A stretch of DNA of 64,000 bases from Kuenenia sp039794105 (lineage in GTDB: Bacteria; Planctomycetota; Brocadiia; Brocadiales; Brocadiaceae), in assembly GCF_039794105.1 (NCBI RefSeq), contig NZ_JBDIWA010000001.1, forward strand, positions 296,870 to 360,869, written 5' to 3'. Below, piece by piece: positions 33,328 through 41,657 of this stretch (position 1 is its first letter; each line of letters opens with the position of its first letter). The notes beneath the pieces were generated by a model. That model was not told where the DNA came from and ran no database searches. It saw only the letters and a list, made by a program, of their open reading frames with translations. The translations under genes and the position numbers were made by a program.

Positions 33328-33367
33328 CGGCAGTTCAGTTGATCTTTCGTGCTAAAAAGCGCATTAG

Positions 33368-33391
33368 CGACGCACGGCTGTGCGTCTCTAC
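33368..33391. repeat. Family 2-like palindrome between flgK and flgL
   Basis: The word gacgcacggctgtgcgtctctacg is a degenerate GACGCAC...GTGCGTC palindrome related to the family at 13435. It lies about 40 bases after the flgK stop and may lower read-through into flgL. Confidence 0.5.
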
Positions 33392-33430
33392 GTATAAAAA
33401 TAATTTTAATGAGTTGTGGAGGATGACGCC

Positions 33431-34348
33431 ATGTCTTTTCGAGTTACGCAGGCGAGTTTAAGTAATACGACGCTTTCTAACATCCAGCTAAATTACAAGA
33501 AGATGCAGGGGATACAGGAAAAGCTCTCCAGCGGTAAGCAGATAAACCGCGCATCAGATGATCCTGTAAGCACGAGAAAATTACTTGGATTTAAATCAGG
33601 GGAAAGTGAATTACAGCAATATTTAGACGCTATTAAACATGCGAGAGATAAAATAAACTTCATCTTCGATGCATTGGAAAACATACAGGACATTATGGTG
33701 AAGATTCAGACCAAAACAGTGCAGGCAGCGGATGGTACGCTTGGGGATAATGAAAGGGGAATTATTGCAAGCGAGATAGATGAGTTAATGGAGACAATTA
33801 TTCAATTCTCAAACATAACGGATAGCAATGGACGGTATCTTTTTTCTGGAACAAAAACCTTAACTGCTCCCTTTAGCGCTACAAGAGATTCAAGCGGTGA
33901 GATAACAGCAGTAAATTATGATGGCAATAATGAAACAATACAATATCAGATAGGGAGCAATACATTTATACAAGTGAACCAGCCTGGCGGAAAGCTGTTT
34001 ATGGAAAACGGCATATTTGCAAATCTTATAAATTTACGCGATGAATTGAAAAAAAGCGATTTTGATACAGACGCTTTTTTATCGCAGAAGAAAAATTTTG
34101 AAGCGGCAAATAACAACGTACTGACAGAGATTACAAAGTTTGGCGCAAAGGTAGATAGATTGGCAATAACGGAAAATAGAATCGAAAACTCGAAAACCGC
34201 ATTGAAAGAATTAATCTCTTATACCGAAGATGCTGATTTAGCATCCTTAATCACAGAATTAAAAAATCAGGAAAATGTGCTGCAAGCAGCATTGCAGACC
34301 GGCGCCAGGATTATTCAGCCGTCATTGCTAGATTTTATTGGCGGATAA
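33431..34348 (+). CDS. flgL: Flagellar hook-associated protein 3
   Basis: FlgL forms the second junction ring between FlgK and the flagellin filament. From the ATG at 33431 the protein has 305 residues; a GTG five codons upstream keeps the frame open, but the GGAGG site fits the ATG. The N-terminal helix has the flagellin-family pattern NYKKMQGIQEKLSSGKQINRASDDP, and the C-terminal helix TELKNQENVLQAALQTGARI is complete. The middle part is short. A palindrome separates it from flgK. Confidence 0.94.
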   Translation: MSFRVTQASLSNTTLSNIQLNYKKMQGIQEKLSSGKQINRASDDPVSTRKLLGFKSGESELQQYLDAIKHARDKINFIFDALENIQDIMVKIQTKTVQAADGTLGDNERGIIASEIDELMETIIQFSNITDSNGRYLFSGTKTLTAPFSATRDSSGEITAVNYDGNNETIQYQIGSNTFIQVNQPGGKLFMENGIFANLINLRDELKKSDFDTDAFLSQKKNFEAANNNVLTEITKFGAKVDRLAITENRIENSKTALKELISYTEDADLASLITELKNQENVLQAALQTGARIIQPSLLDFIGG

Positions 34349-34370
34349 GTAACTCCTCAATTATCAGTTC

Positions 34371-34440
34371 ACCCACCCCTTAATCCCCTCCCAAGAGGGG
34401 ACTTTTTGTATTCCCCTCTTGAGAGGGGCTAGGGGTGTGT
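34371..34440. repeat. MITE-like palindrome ACCCACCCCT..., copy 2
   Basis: Same family as 19756-19824, here in the opposite orientation of its inner part. Its strong stem just after flgL could also end transcription. Confidence 0.7.
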
Positions 34441-34488
34441 CCTTTTCAAATACTGGGACAATCCAGAATGGTTGAACTGTTACCTCCT

Positions 34489-34585
34489 CAATAAGTTGAG
34501 GTTTTAATAATAATTTCTATCTTATTCCTCCTTAATCAATGAGGTAAGGGGGGGTTGTTTGCCTCAACTTATTGAGTAGTTACGT
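34489..34585. repeat. Inverted-repeat element with CTCAATAAGTTGAG ends
   Basis: The left end GTTACCTCCTCAATAAGTTG and the right end CAACTTATTGAGTAGTTAC pair over nearly 20 bases; about 55 bases lie between. Single ends of the same family occur at about 8942-8966 and 18982-19010. The word CCTCCTTAATCAATGAGG lies inside. Confidence 0.65.
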
Positions 34586-34851
34586 GTGCAGACTGTCTGA
34601 TTTTTAAACATCATGGGTAAATAATTTCAACGTTACTGCCCGTGCTCTCTCCAAAGTATAAAATCTCGTCCCTTGCTGCTACAGACCATTCCGTTATTTG
34701 AAAGTTTTATAACTCCCATTTTATCAATTACATAAGCGGTTTTGTGTGGTTGTTGATTTTATTTGTTTACAAATGGTATTGTGTTTGCGAATTAACCGCC
34801 ACGTAGCATCCAAATCTCTTTAACCTTATTTTATAGGAGGTAAAAACAAAA

Positions 34852-35301
34852 ATGGAGCAGAAGAAAATGGAGACATTAAAAACGGAAAAGTTGGGTGAGT
34901 TAGGTTATAACAAAGAAGATGTTATCAGGTTTGAAGACGGTATTGTAGGGTATGAGGAACTTAAACAATTTATTCTTGTTAATTTTCCTGACTGCCGGCC
35001 TTTTGAATGGTTGGTTTCGGTTGATAACCCCCTTGTTGCGTTACCCGTCATAAACCCGGTTCCTCTTTTCACAGACTATGACCCATTGAAAAAGATTGAT
35101 GATGTCGCGGCATTGGAGATGGGCAACAAGGAAAAGGTTGAAATATTTTGTATAGTAAATATTGGAGATGATGCTTCCAATGTAACCATAAACCTGAAAG
35201 GGCCTATACTTGTAAATATGATAAACAACAAGGGGAAGCAATTCGTATTAACAGATGATTATTACGCATTACATTATCCGCTTGTGCAGAAAAATGCTTA
35301 A
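34852..35301 (+). CDS. fliW: Flagellar assembly factor FliW
   Basis: FliW binds the mRNA-binding protein CsrA and is released by free flagellin, so that flagellin translation follows filament growth. The 149-residue protein has the family features: RFEDGIVGYEELKQFILV near the start, PFEWLVSVDNPLVALPVINP in the middle, and NLKGPILVNMINNKGKQFVL near the end. A strong AGGAGG site stands before the ATG. csrA follows 175 bases later, the usual neighbour in flagellated bacteria. Here the partner pair lies directly after flgK and flgL. Flagellin itself is not in the window. Confidence 0.93.
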   Translation: MEQKKMETLKTEKLGELGYNKEDVIRFEDGIVGYEELKQFILVNFPDCRPFEWLVSVDNPLVALPVINPVPLFTDYDPLKKIDDVAALEMGNKEKVEIFCIVNIGDDASNVTINLKGPILVNMINNKGKQFVLTDDYYALHYPLVQKNA

Positions 35302-35475
35302 TTGAATATAACCCTGCCTGGTTCGGGTGCGCAACCATAATGAATATTATTATGAGATGCAGACGCATTGCTACGTGCCTCGGCCCCGACGTTGACAGAC
35401 AGTTGAATACGAATAGTATTCTATTATTTACTGCACGGTACGTTATTTTTATACACTTTCAATAGAGGAGAAGCG

Positions 35476-35775
35476 ATGCTTATACTAACAAGGAAGTTAG
35501 GAGAAAGCATAACCATAGGTGACGAGATAAAAATTACTGTTTTAGAATTTCAGGGAAGACAGGTGAAATTGGGAATTATTGCTCCAAAGGACATTGGGAT
35601 TCACAGGGAAGAAGTTTATGAAAAGATCCAAGCCCAGAATAGAAAGGCTTCAAAAGTATCCAAAAATGAGTTGGTAGAAGTTGCGCAAAAATGGAGGCAT
35701 AATGAAGCAGGAGAGGATTTTCGCTTTCAGGTAAAATTTACAACAAAAAGAGAGGCAATTGAAGAAGCAGATTAA
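35476..35775 (+). CDS. csrA: Translational regulator CsrA with long C-terminal tail
   Basis: CsrA binds GGA motifs near ribosome binding sites and represses translation, above all of flagellin. The N-terminal 55 residues are typical: MLILTRKLGESITIGDEIKI and VKLGIIAPKDIGIHREEVYE. At 99 residues it is 30-40 longer than common CsrA; the added tail (VSKNELVEVAQKWRHNEAGEDFRFQVKF) is of unknown role and may be an extra contact surface, for example for FliW. An AGAGGAG site lies before the ATG. It is followed by a TPR gene 76 bases later. Confidence 0.93.
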   Translation: MLILTRKLGESITIGDEIKITVLEFQGRQVKLGIIAPKDIGIHREEVYEKIQAQNRKASKVSKNELVEVAQKWRHNEAGEDFRFQVKFTTKREAIEEAD

Positions 35776-35851
35776 TTGCGCATTGCGGTACAGTTTGAAG
35801 TAATTATTTTGCATATTTTACAGGAATATCTCTTATTAAAGGAAACTAACC

Positions 35852-36940
35852 ATGTTTATTGTTGAAGAAAGCGGCGCTCAAAATGACAATACAGATTTTG
35901 AAACAAATGTTTCGCGCGCGAAGGATCTAATAGAAAAAGATGATTGGGGAATGGCGTTTAAATATTTAAAAGCGGCAGTGGATGCAGATCCCAATTACGC
36001 AGAGGGTTTTAATCTCCTCGGTATTTATCACACAAGAAACCATAACTATTCCGAAGCAATTGAAAATTTCAGGCAAGCATTACAAATTGATTTTGATTTA
36101 ATAGACGTTCATTATAACCTTGCTTCTCTGTATATGGAACGGGAAGAATACAGTATGGCTCTTTCGCATTTTAAGGAGGTAGTAGTGGCGAATCCGGAAG
36201 ATGCGGATACGTATAATCTTATGGGAATATGTTGCGCTAAAAACGGTAATGAAGAGGATGCTAAAGCGTTTTTTACAGAATCATTGAGATTGCAGCCGGA
36301 TAGTATTTCTTCCGCGGTGAATATTTCAAAATTGCTGATAAAAAATAATGAAATTTTAAAAGCGAAGGGGATTTTGCTCTACTTTATGAAAAAAGAGGTT
36401 GCCAATTACGAGGTGCATTACTTGCTTGGCATTGTATACAAGGGAGAAGAAGATTATCCTCGGGCAATGCGCCATCTCAGGGAAGCGGTGCTGGAAGACA
36501 CGAATAATGCAGAGGCCTATAATCTGCTTGGCGAGTGTTGCGTAAAAATGGATTTTGATAAACAGGCCGAATCATTTTTTGTAATGGCAATCCGGTTGGA
36601 TACAGCATATTTAGACGCATATTATAACCTTGGAAGTCTTTATTATAAACAACAGAAGTATGACGATGCGGTTCACGTTTTAGAAGAGTATGTGAGAACA
36701 AAGGAAGCGACAGATTTTGTTGATTCTCTTTGGTCGGAGAACAAAGTCAGGGATGAAGCCGTGCCGCTGTATAATTTACTGGGGAATTGTTACAAAGTGA
36801 CGAATAATCCTGCAAAGGCGCGGAAAATGTGGGAAAAGTCATTGTCCATACAGCCGGATCAACAGGATATAAAAGAAAACGTTTCCGGTCTCTCGCAAAC
36901 TGCTCAAATGCACAAGCGCATTAGTCTGGTTATTGATTAA
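35852..36940 (+). CDS. TPR protein at the end of the flagellar cluster
   Basis: A 362-residue protein without signal peptide or membrane segment, made almost wholly of tetratricopeptide repeats (about nine, from residue 20 to 345), for example AEGFNLLGIYHTRNHNYSEAI and LDAYYNLGSLYYKQQKYDDA. It is a likely cytoplasmic scaffold or co-chaperone. Its place directly after fliW and csrA suggests a role linked to flagellar assembly or its control, but nothing in the sequence shows which. An AAGGAA site lies before the ATG. Confidence 0.75.
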   Translation: MFIVEESGAQNDNTDFETNVSRAKDLIEKDDWGMAFKYLKAAVDADPNYAEGFNLLGIYHTRNHNYSEAIENFRQALQIDFDLIDVHYNLASLYMEREEYSMALSHFKEVVVANPEDADTYNLMGICCAKNGNEEDAKAFFTESLRLQPDSISSAVNISKLLIKNNEILKAKGILLYFMKKEVANYEVHYLLGIVYKGEEDYPRAMRHLREAVLEDTNNAEAYNLLGECCVKMDFDKQAESFFVMAIRLDTAYLDAYYNLGSLYYKQQKYDDAVHVLEEYVRTKEATDFVDSLWSENKVRDEAVPLYNLLGNCYKVTNNPAKARKMWEKSLSIQPDQQDIKENVSGLSQTAQMHKRISLVID

Positions 36941-37010
36941 TTATCCCTTTTTAGTATCTTACCAGGTATTTCTTTGCACTTTTTTCCAAAATTTTTAGTG
37001 GTGAAATCCG

Positions 37011-37078
37011 AAGTCCTCAATACTCAATCTCCAGTCTGCAATCTTGTACGACTGCCTACTGGCGATTGCCGATTTTAA
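37011..37078. repeat. CAGTCGGCAATCTGCA-type dispersed repeat, copy 4
   Basis: A tract of gaagtcctcaatactcaatc and cgactgcctactggcgattg words between convergent genes. A similar tract at 38140-38188 flanks the other end of the dehydrogenase gene. Confidence 0.6.
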
Positions 37079-37090
37079 ACTGGTTTACTT

Positions 37091-38110
37091 TTAAGGCGCT
37101 ATAATTACTTTCACGGATTCCTTTGCTTCGGCTACCAGTTTAAATCCCTTTGCAGCGCCATTTAGCGGTAGTTTATGGGTTATCAGATCATTTACGGCAA
37201 TTCTACCTGTCCGTATTAATTCAATTGCAACCGCCATTTCGCTCGGGGGGCCTGCGTAGGACATAACAATCGAATTACAATTACGCCAAAGATTCCATAG
37301 GTCAATAGGGATTTTTACCCCGGGTTCCGTTGGCGCAAAAAAGAGGATTGTTCCCCCTCTTTCTATGGAATGAAAGGCCTGTTCTATTGCGGATATTGCT
37401 CCTGTACACACAATCGCCAAATCTGCCAATCTTCCATTATTGTCTTTGCGGATAATGGAAGGCACATCTTCTTTTGCGTTAATTGCGATATCTGCCCCTA
37501 TTTTTTTTGCAAATTTCAGGCGATATTCGTTTATGTCTGTTGCAAATATTTTGCCTGCGCCAAGCGCTCTCGCCAATTGAATATGTAATAATCCCGATAT
37601 GCCGCTGCCGATAACGAGCAGACTTTGTCCGGGTTTGAAATTGGACAGTCGTTGCCCGCGAATTGAACATGCCAAAGGTTCTACAAAGGTTCCCTCATCA
37701 TAAGACATCTCTTGGGGAAGAATAAAAGTACCACGGTCAACATTGATTTGTGGAACATGCAGGAATTCTGCAAAACCGCCGGGATAAAAATTTGTTGTTC
37801 TTAAAGTATCGCACACAGAATGATGCCCATTCAGACAGTAATGGCAGGTGTTGCATGGAACATGGTGTGCAACGGTAACCTTGTCGCCAACTTTAAATTG
37901 TTTAACGGCATCGCCAATGGCAATTATTTTTCCGGCAATTTCGTGACCCAAAACCAAAGGAGCCTTTTTAATGCGGTACCATTCCATTACATCGCTGCCA
38001 CATATACCGCTTGCGAATATTTTTACCAATAACTCGCCAGGCCCTATTTGTGGAGTTGGCATTTCTTCTATTCTGACGTCATTGTTGTTGTAATACATTG
38101 CTACTCGCAT
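37091..38110 (-). CDS. Zinc-dependent alcohol (polyol) dehydrogenase, MDR family
   Basis: A 339-residue medium-chain dehydrogenase of the sorbitol or threonine dehydrogenase type, oxidising an unknown alcohol with NAD(P). Catalytic zinc ligands lie in GICGSD (Cys) and LGHE (His, Glu) and the FVEPLA glutamate; the structural zinc site has the four cysteines of CNTCHYCLNGHHSVC. The Rossmann fold starts at VIGSGISGLLHIQLA. I take the ATG at 38110 (AAAAGGGG upstream); the open frame reaches back into a dispersed repeat. The LsrF-like aldolase gene lies just upstream on the same strand, so the pair may act in one pathway. Confidence 0.88.
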   Translation of the reverse strand: MRVAMYYNNNDVRIEEMPTPQIGPGELLVKIFASGICGSDVMEWYRIKKAPLVLGHEIAGKIIAIGDAVKQFKVGDKVTVAHHVPCNTCHYCLNGHHSVCDTLRTTNFYPGGFAEFLHVPQINVDRGTFILPQEMSYDEGTFVEPLACSIRGQRLSNFKPGQSLLVIGSGISGLLHIQLARALGAGKIFATDINEYRLKFAKKIGADIAINAKEDVPSIIRKDNNGRLADLAIVCTGAISAIEQAFHSIERGGTILFFAPTEPGVKIPIDLWNLWRNCNSIVMSYAGPPSEMAVAIELIRTGRIAVNDLITHKLPLNGAAKGFKLVAEAKESVKVIIAP

Positions 38111-38139
38111 ATAATGCCCCTTTTCTTCCGGAATCCTCA

Positions 38140-38188
38140 GTTCCCAATCCTCAATCCTCAATCTGCAATTTGCCGATTGCCGACTGTA
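38140..38188. repeat. CAGTCGGCAATCTGCA-type dispersed repeat, copy 5
   Basis: Words ctcagttcccaatcctcaat and gccgattgccgactg between the aldolase and dehydrogenase genes. It creates a false N-terminal extension of the dehydrogenase. Confidence 0.6.
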
Positions 38189-38224
38189 TAGTAAAAAATA
38201 CCAGACTCCTAAAATGTCTTATTA

Positions 38225-39007
38225 TTATTTGGTTTCGTTAAATATTGCGTCAGCTTCATCTACGGTGGCATTTTCATGAATGATGGCCCGTAAAGCCTTG
38301 ATCATAGGAACGGGGCGTTTATTTTGCCAGATGTTTCTGCCTAAATTTACCCCTATTGAGCCTTTTTGCATACCATCATGAACGAACTCAAAAACCTCAC
38401 GGTCAGAACCTACCTTTGGGCCTCCTGCCATGACGACCGGGACGGGACAACCATTCGTGACTTTATCAAAATTTTCGCACCAGTAAGTTTTTACAACCTT
38501 TGCACCCAATTCGGCGCATATGCGGCAACACAGCGCAAGATAACGTGCATCCCGTTTTTCCAGCTCTTTTCCAACCGCAGTTACCGCCATTACCGGCATG
38601 CCGTATCTTTCCGCTTCATTGACAACTTTTGCTAAATTTAATAACGTTTGTTTCTCATAATCGCTGCCAATAAATACTGAAAGCCCCACGCCTGAAACAT
38701 TAAGGCGAAGCGCCTCTTCCATTGAAGTAGTGATTTCCTCGTTGGCAAGGTCTTTGCCTACCATGCTGGTGCCACCCGATATCCTTAAGATAATAGGTTT
38801 ACTGTTTTGCGGGTCTACGCAGGCGCGTAATACCCCGCGGGTGCAAAAAAGGGCGTCACTGTATTCGAGAATTGGTTTGATGGTTTCTCCCGGTCGTTCT
38901 AACTTTGTTGTAGGTCCTTGAAAATAACCGTGGTCAATCGGCAGGTACATGCAGCGGCCATTTGGTTTAATCAGTTGAGACAAACGATTCTTCATTCCCC
39001 AATCCAT
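38225..39007 (-). CDS. LsrF-like class I aldolase (DhnA/LacD-type)
   Basis: A 260-residue TIM-barrel protein close to E. coli LsrF, the thiolase that ends breakdown of the signal AI-2. Shared segments include LDWGM-type start (MDWGMKNRLSQLIKP), PIDHGYFQGPTTKLERP, MPVMAVTAVGKELEKRDARY and VVKTYWCENF, which holds the likely Schiff-base lysine. It lacks about 30 N-terminal residues of LsrF. No lsr transporter, kinase or regulator lies nearby; instead a zinc dehydrogenase gene follows. So the real substrate may differ, for example another phosphorylated keto sugar. A strong AAGGAGG site precedes the ATG. Confidence 0.85.
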   Translation of the reverse strand: MDWGMKNRLSQLIKPNGRCMYLPIDHGYFQGPTTKLERPGETIKPILEYSDALFCTRGVLRACVDPQNSKPIILRISGGTSMVGKDLANEEITTSMEEALRLNVSGVGLSVFIGSDYEKQTLLNLAKVVNEAERYGMPVMAVTAVGKELEKRDARYLALCCRICAELGAKVVKTYWCENFDKVTNGCPVPVVMAGGPKVGSDREVFEFVHDGMQKGSIGVNLGRNIWQNKRPVPMIKALRAIIHENATVDEADAIFNETK

Positions 39008-39108
39008 AATAGTTAATTCCTCCTTTTAAAAAAAACGGGATAAAAAATTCAAAAGAGATATGCTATTCTATATTCCTGCAGTAGTTGCATAAAGAATACA
39101 AGTGTATA

Positions 39109-39846
39109 TTAAATCCCCTCGCCATTATGGTAATTTTTCATAAATGCTGTCATGATTATTGATTCTGTGTTAGATTCCTGGGCATTGTCATTGCTTACAA
39201 TATTTAAACTTTCTTCTAATTTTTTGATACGCGTTAGAAGTTTATTGTTTTCTTTAATTAGCGCTCTAAATGCCTCTGCAATAGGATCGGGTAATTGTCC
39301 ATGGTCTAACATTACCTTGTGATCCTTGTTTTTGCTTCTTTCAATAATTCTTCCAGGCACACCTACCACAGTGGCATTAGCTGGGACGTCTTTTATTACT
39401 ACCGAACCGGAACCTATGCGGACATTGTCTCCTATGGAAATATTGCCTAATACACAGGCGTTTGAGCCTACAATGACCTTTTTCCCTAACGTTGGATGTC
39501 TCTTTTTCTTTTCAAAAGACGTCCCTCCAAGCACCACCCCTTTGTAAATAAGACAACCATCGCCGACAGTTGCAGTTTCTCCGATAACGACTCCCATGCC
39601 GTGGTCTATAAAAACCCCTCGTCCGATTTGTGCGGCTGGATGGATTTCTATCCCTGTTAAAAAACGATTAATGTGGGAAAGAAAACGGGCGGTGAAATAC
39701 CATTGTCTCTTCCAGAAAAATGAAGATATCCTGAATAGCCATAAAGCATGTAATCCGGGATAGCAGAAAACTATTTCAAATTTGCTTTTTGCGGCGGGGT
39801 CATTTTGGAAAACGGCATCAATGTCCTCTCTTAAGCGGCCAAACAT
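39109..39846 (-). CDS. cysE: Serine O-acetyltransferase
   Basis: CysE makes O-acetylserine from serine and acetyl-CoA for cysteine synthesis. The 245-residue protein has the short helical N-terminus and the left-handed beta-helix with IHPAAQIGRGVFIDHGMGVVIGE and IYKGVVLGGTSFEKKKRHPTLG; histidines of these motifs are catalytic in the family. A charged tail of about 40 residues (from ALIKENNKLLTRIKKLEESL on) includes a probable coiled coil. The ATG overlaps the stop of cysK by one base (39846), so both are made from one mRNA and may assemble as the cysteine synthase complex, although the usual isoleucine at the very end is preceded by GEG. Confidence 0.93.
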   Translation of the reverse strand: MFGRLREDIDAVFQNDPAAKSKFEIVFCYPGLHALWLFRISSFFWKRQWYFTARFLSHINRFLTGIEIHPAAQIGRGVFIDHGMGVVIGETATVGDGCLIYKGVVLGGTSFEKKKRHPTLGKKVIVGSNACVLGNISIGDNVRIGSGSVVIKDVPANATVVGVPGRIIERSKNKDHKVMLDHGQLPDPIAEAFRALIKENNKLLTRIKKLEESLNIVSNDNAQESNTESIIMTAFMKNYHNGEGI

Positions 39847-40775
39847 TAAAATTCCTTAAACAATACGGTGGATAGATATCTTTCTCCGGTGTCGGGGAAT
39901 ACGACTACCAATAGCTTTCCCTTGTTTTCAGGCCTTGCTGCGACCTGCAATGCGGCATATGCTGCGGCGCCGGAAGAAATACCCACTAAAATACCTTCAT
40001 CACGCGCAAGTTGACGCGACAAGGCAAACGCCTGCTCGTTTTCCACCTTAACAATTTCATCGATTATTTTTGTATTAAGAATTTCAGGTACAAAGCCTGC
40101 ACCAATTCCCTGTATTTTGTGGGGACCTGGTTTTCCGCCGGAAAGTACGGCAGAATCTGATGGTTCTACTGCGATTACTTTTAATGAAGGTTTTCTTTTT
40201 TTAATGACCTCACCAACCCCCGTAATGGTGCCGCCCGTGCCAATACCACTAACAAAGATATCTATCTGTCCATCGGTATCATTCCAAATTTCTTCAGCAG
40301 TCGTTTTGCGGTGTATTTCCGGATTTGCAGCATTTTTAAATTGTTGCGGCATGAAAGAATTGGGAATATTTTTAAGCATTTCTTCTGCCTTATTAATTGC
40401 TCCCCGCATACCTTCCGATCCTGGCGTTAATACGATTTCGGCTCCAAAAGCCTTCAATAGCTCCCGGCGTTCCAGGCTCATCGTATCGGGCATTGTTAAA
40501 ATTAATTTATAATCTCTGGCGGCAGCGACAAAAGCTAAGGCAATTCCGGTGTTACCAGAGGTCGGTTCTATCAGAACGGTGTCTTTTTTTATCAACCCTG
40601 CCTTTTCTCCAGCTTCAATCATGGCGATTCCTATGCGGTCTTTTACACTAGCCATAGGGTTAAAAGATTCCATCTTAGCAGTGATAATGCAGTCCAGCCC
40701 TTTTGATATCTTATTCAATCTAACTAATGGCGTATTGCCAATTGTTGCAGTGATGTCGTCGTATATCTTTGTCAT
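39846..40775 (-). CDS. cysK: Cysteine synthase A (O-acetylserine sulfhydrylase)
   Basis: CysK makes cysteine from O-acetylserine and sulfide, using pyridoxal phosphate. The PLP lysine is in NPMASVKDRIG, the SGNTG loop in EPTSGNTGIALA binds the substrate, and the phosphate loop is GIGTGGTITGVG. At 309 residues it is of normal length. The start has MTKIYDDITATIGNTPLVRL. It leads the cysK-cysE pair. The upstream region toward rpoZ holds no T-box or other known leader that I can identify. Confidence 0.96.
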   Translation of the reverse strand: MTKIYDDITATIGNTPLVRLNKISKGLDCIITAKMESFNPMASVKDRIGIAMIEAGEKAGLIKKDTVLIEPTSGNTGIALAFVAAARDYKLILTMPDTMSLERRELLKAFGAEIVLTPGSEGMRGAINKAEEMLKNIPNSFMPQQFKNAANPEIHRKTTAEEIWNDTDGQIDIFVSGIGTGGTITGVGEVIKKRKPSLKVIAVEPSDSAVLSGGKPGPHKIQGIGAGFVPEILNTKIIDEIVKVENEQAFALSRQLARDEGILVGISSGAAAYAALQVAARPENKGKLLVVVFPDTGERYLSTVLFKEF

Positions 40776-41001
40776 AGTCGCCCCCTTAGTTAATTATCAG
40801 GAAGAATGTATAAACGAGAGAAAATATACTATGTTGTTCATTATTTCTCAAGATATTTTTAAAAGCCTTAATTTTTCTTGACAAAAAAGACTTTAAGTAT
40901 AACATTTACTCCTTTGCCGTATCTTATTTAAATACATACAGTTCTCAAAATTTTCATTTTTATGAAAATCCTGGAACATATTCTTTTTTAAGGATGTTTA
41001 T

Positions 41002-41202
41002 ATGAATTACAAAAGTCTGGATACGTTAATAAATCAAGTAGGCGGTCCATTACGGTTAACATCTTTAATTATTAGCAGGGCAAGACAGCTAACAAAAAAG
41101 GCGGCGCCTTATATTGAAACGGAAATCGATGATCCAGTTGAAATTGCTTTTACGGAATTGATGCAGAATAAAATAATGTTAAATGACGAAGCGAAAAAAT
41201 AG
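41002..41202 (+). CDS. rpoZ: RNA polymerase omega subunit
   Basis: A 66-residue protein matching the omega fold: RLTSLIISRARQLTKKAAPYI near the start corresponds to the RFxLVxVAxxRARQL helix, and EIAFTELMQNKI to the conserved VALxEI helix. Omega helps fold and hold the beta' subunit. It stands alone here, divergent from cysK, with an AAGGA site eight bases before the ATG. gmk or spoT, its frequent neighbours, are absent. Confidence 0.75.
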   Translation: MNYKSLDTLINQVGGPLRLTSLIISRARQLTKKAAPYIETEIDDPVEIAFTELMQNKIMLNDEAKK

Positions 41203-41657
41203 AGGTATGACGGTTTTTTTGTCTTAGAGAGTAAGTAACCCAACAGCGTAAAAAATTTTTTTTAAATTGGTGAGTTGTGTTTATCTGAAATGGTTTTAGA
41301 GCAGATAACGAAAGTTTTTTCGATTTAATGCAATGTGCTGCCCGCCTAAAATGATTTAACATATCCACGGCCTCGCATCCCGGCTAACCCAAAATATACG
41401 GCAAAATTGCTAAAACTGTTTTTTTGTAATCCAATCAGGCATGTATCAATGGCCGGGTTGTCCTTATTAAAACAACTGAATGAGTAGTTGGTAAGTATTT
41501 GTAAACAACTAAATCTACTATGACGAAGCTTGTTTTGCTGTAGCGACAATGATGATAACAATGTAGACATTTAAATGAAATGTTACTAGCCATGAATTTT
41601 ATGTAACTTTTCGGTACGTTTTCTGCTGTTTGGTATAAATATGAGGGGGTGAAAATA
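41203..41657. other. Intergenic region between rpoZ and the ABC transporter
   Basis: In 455 bases I see no gene, known RNA or repeat family of this window. Short frames on either strand lack ribosome binding sites. The GAGGGGG site of the transporter gene lies at 41643-41649. Confidence 0.45.

Larger units (their letters stand above)
34349..34851. other. Repeat-filled region between flgL and fliW
   Basis: The 503 bases hold the palindrome ACCCACCCCT...AGGGGTGTGT (34371-34440) and an inverted-repeat element (34489-34585). The next 250 bases show no gene or structure that I recognise. The AGGAGG site of fliW lies about 12 bases before its start. Confidence 0.55.

Noticed and set aside
38111..38161. 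Seventeen extra N-terminal codons of the zinc dehydrogenase
   Set aside because: They translate a CAGTCGGC-type repeat; AAAAGGGG stands before the ATG at 38110.
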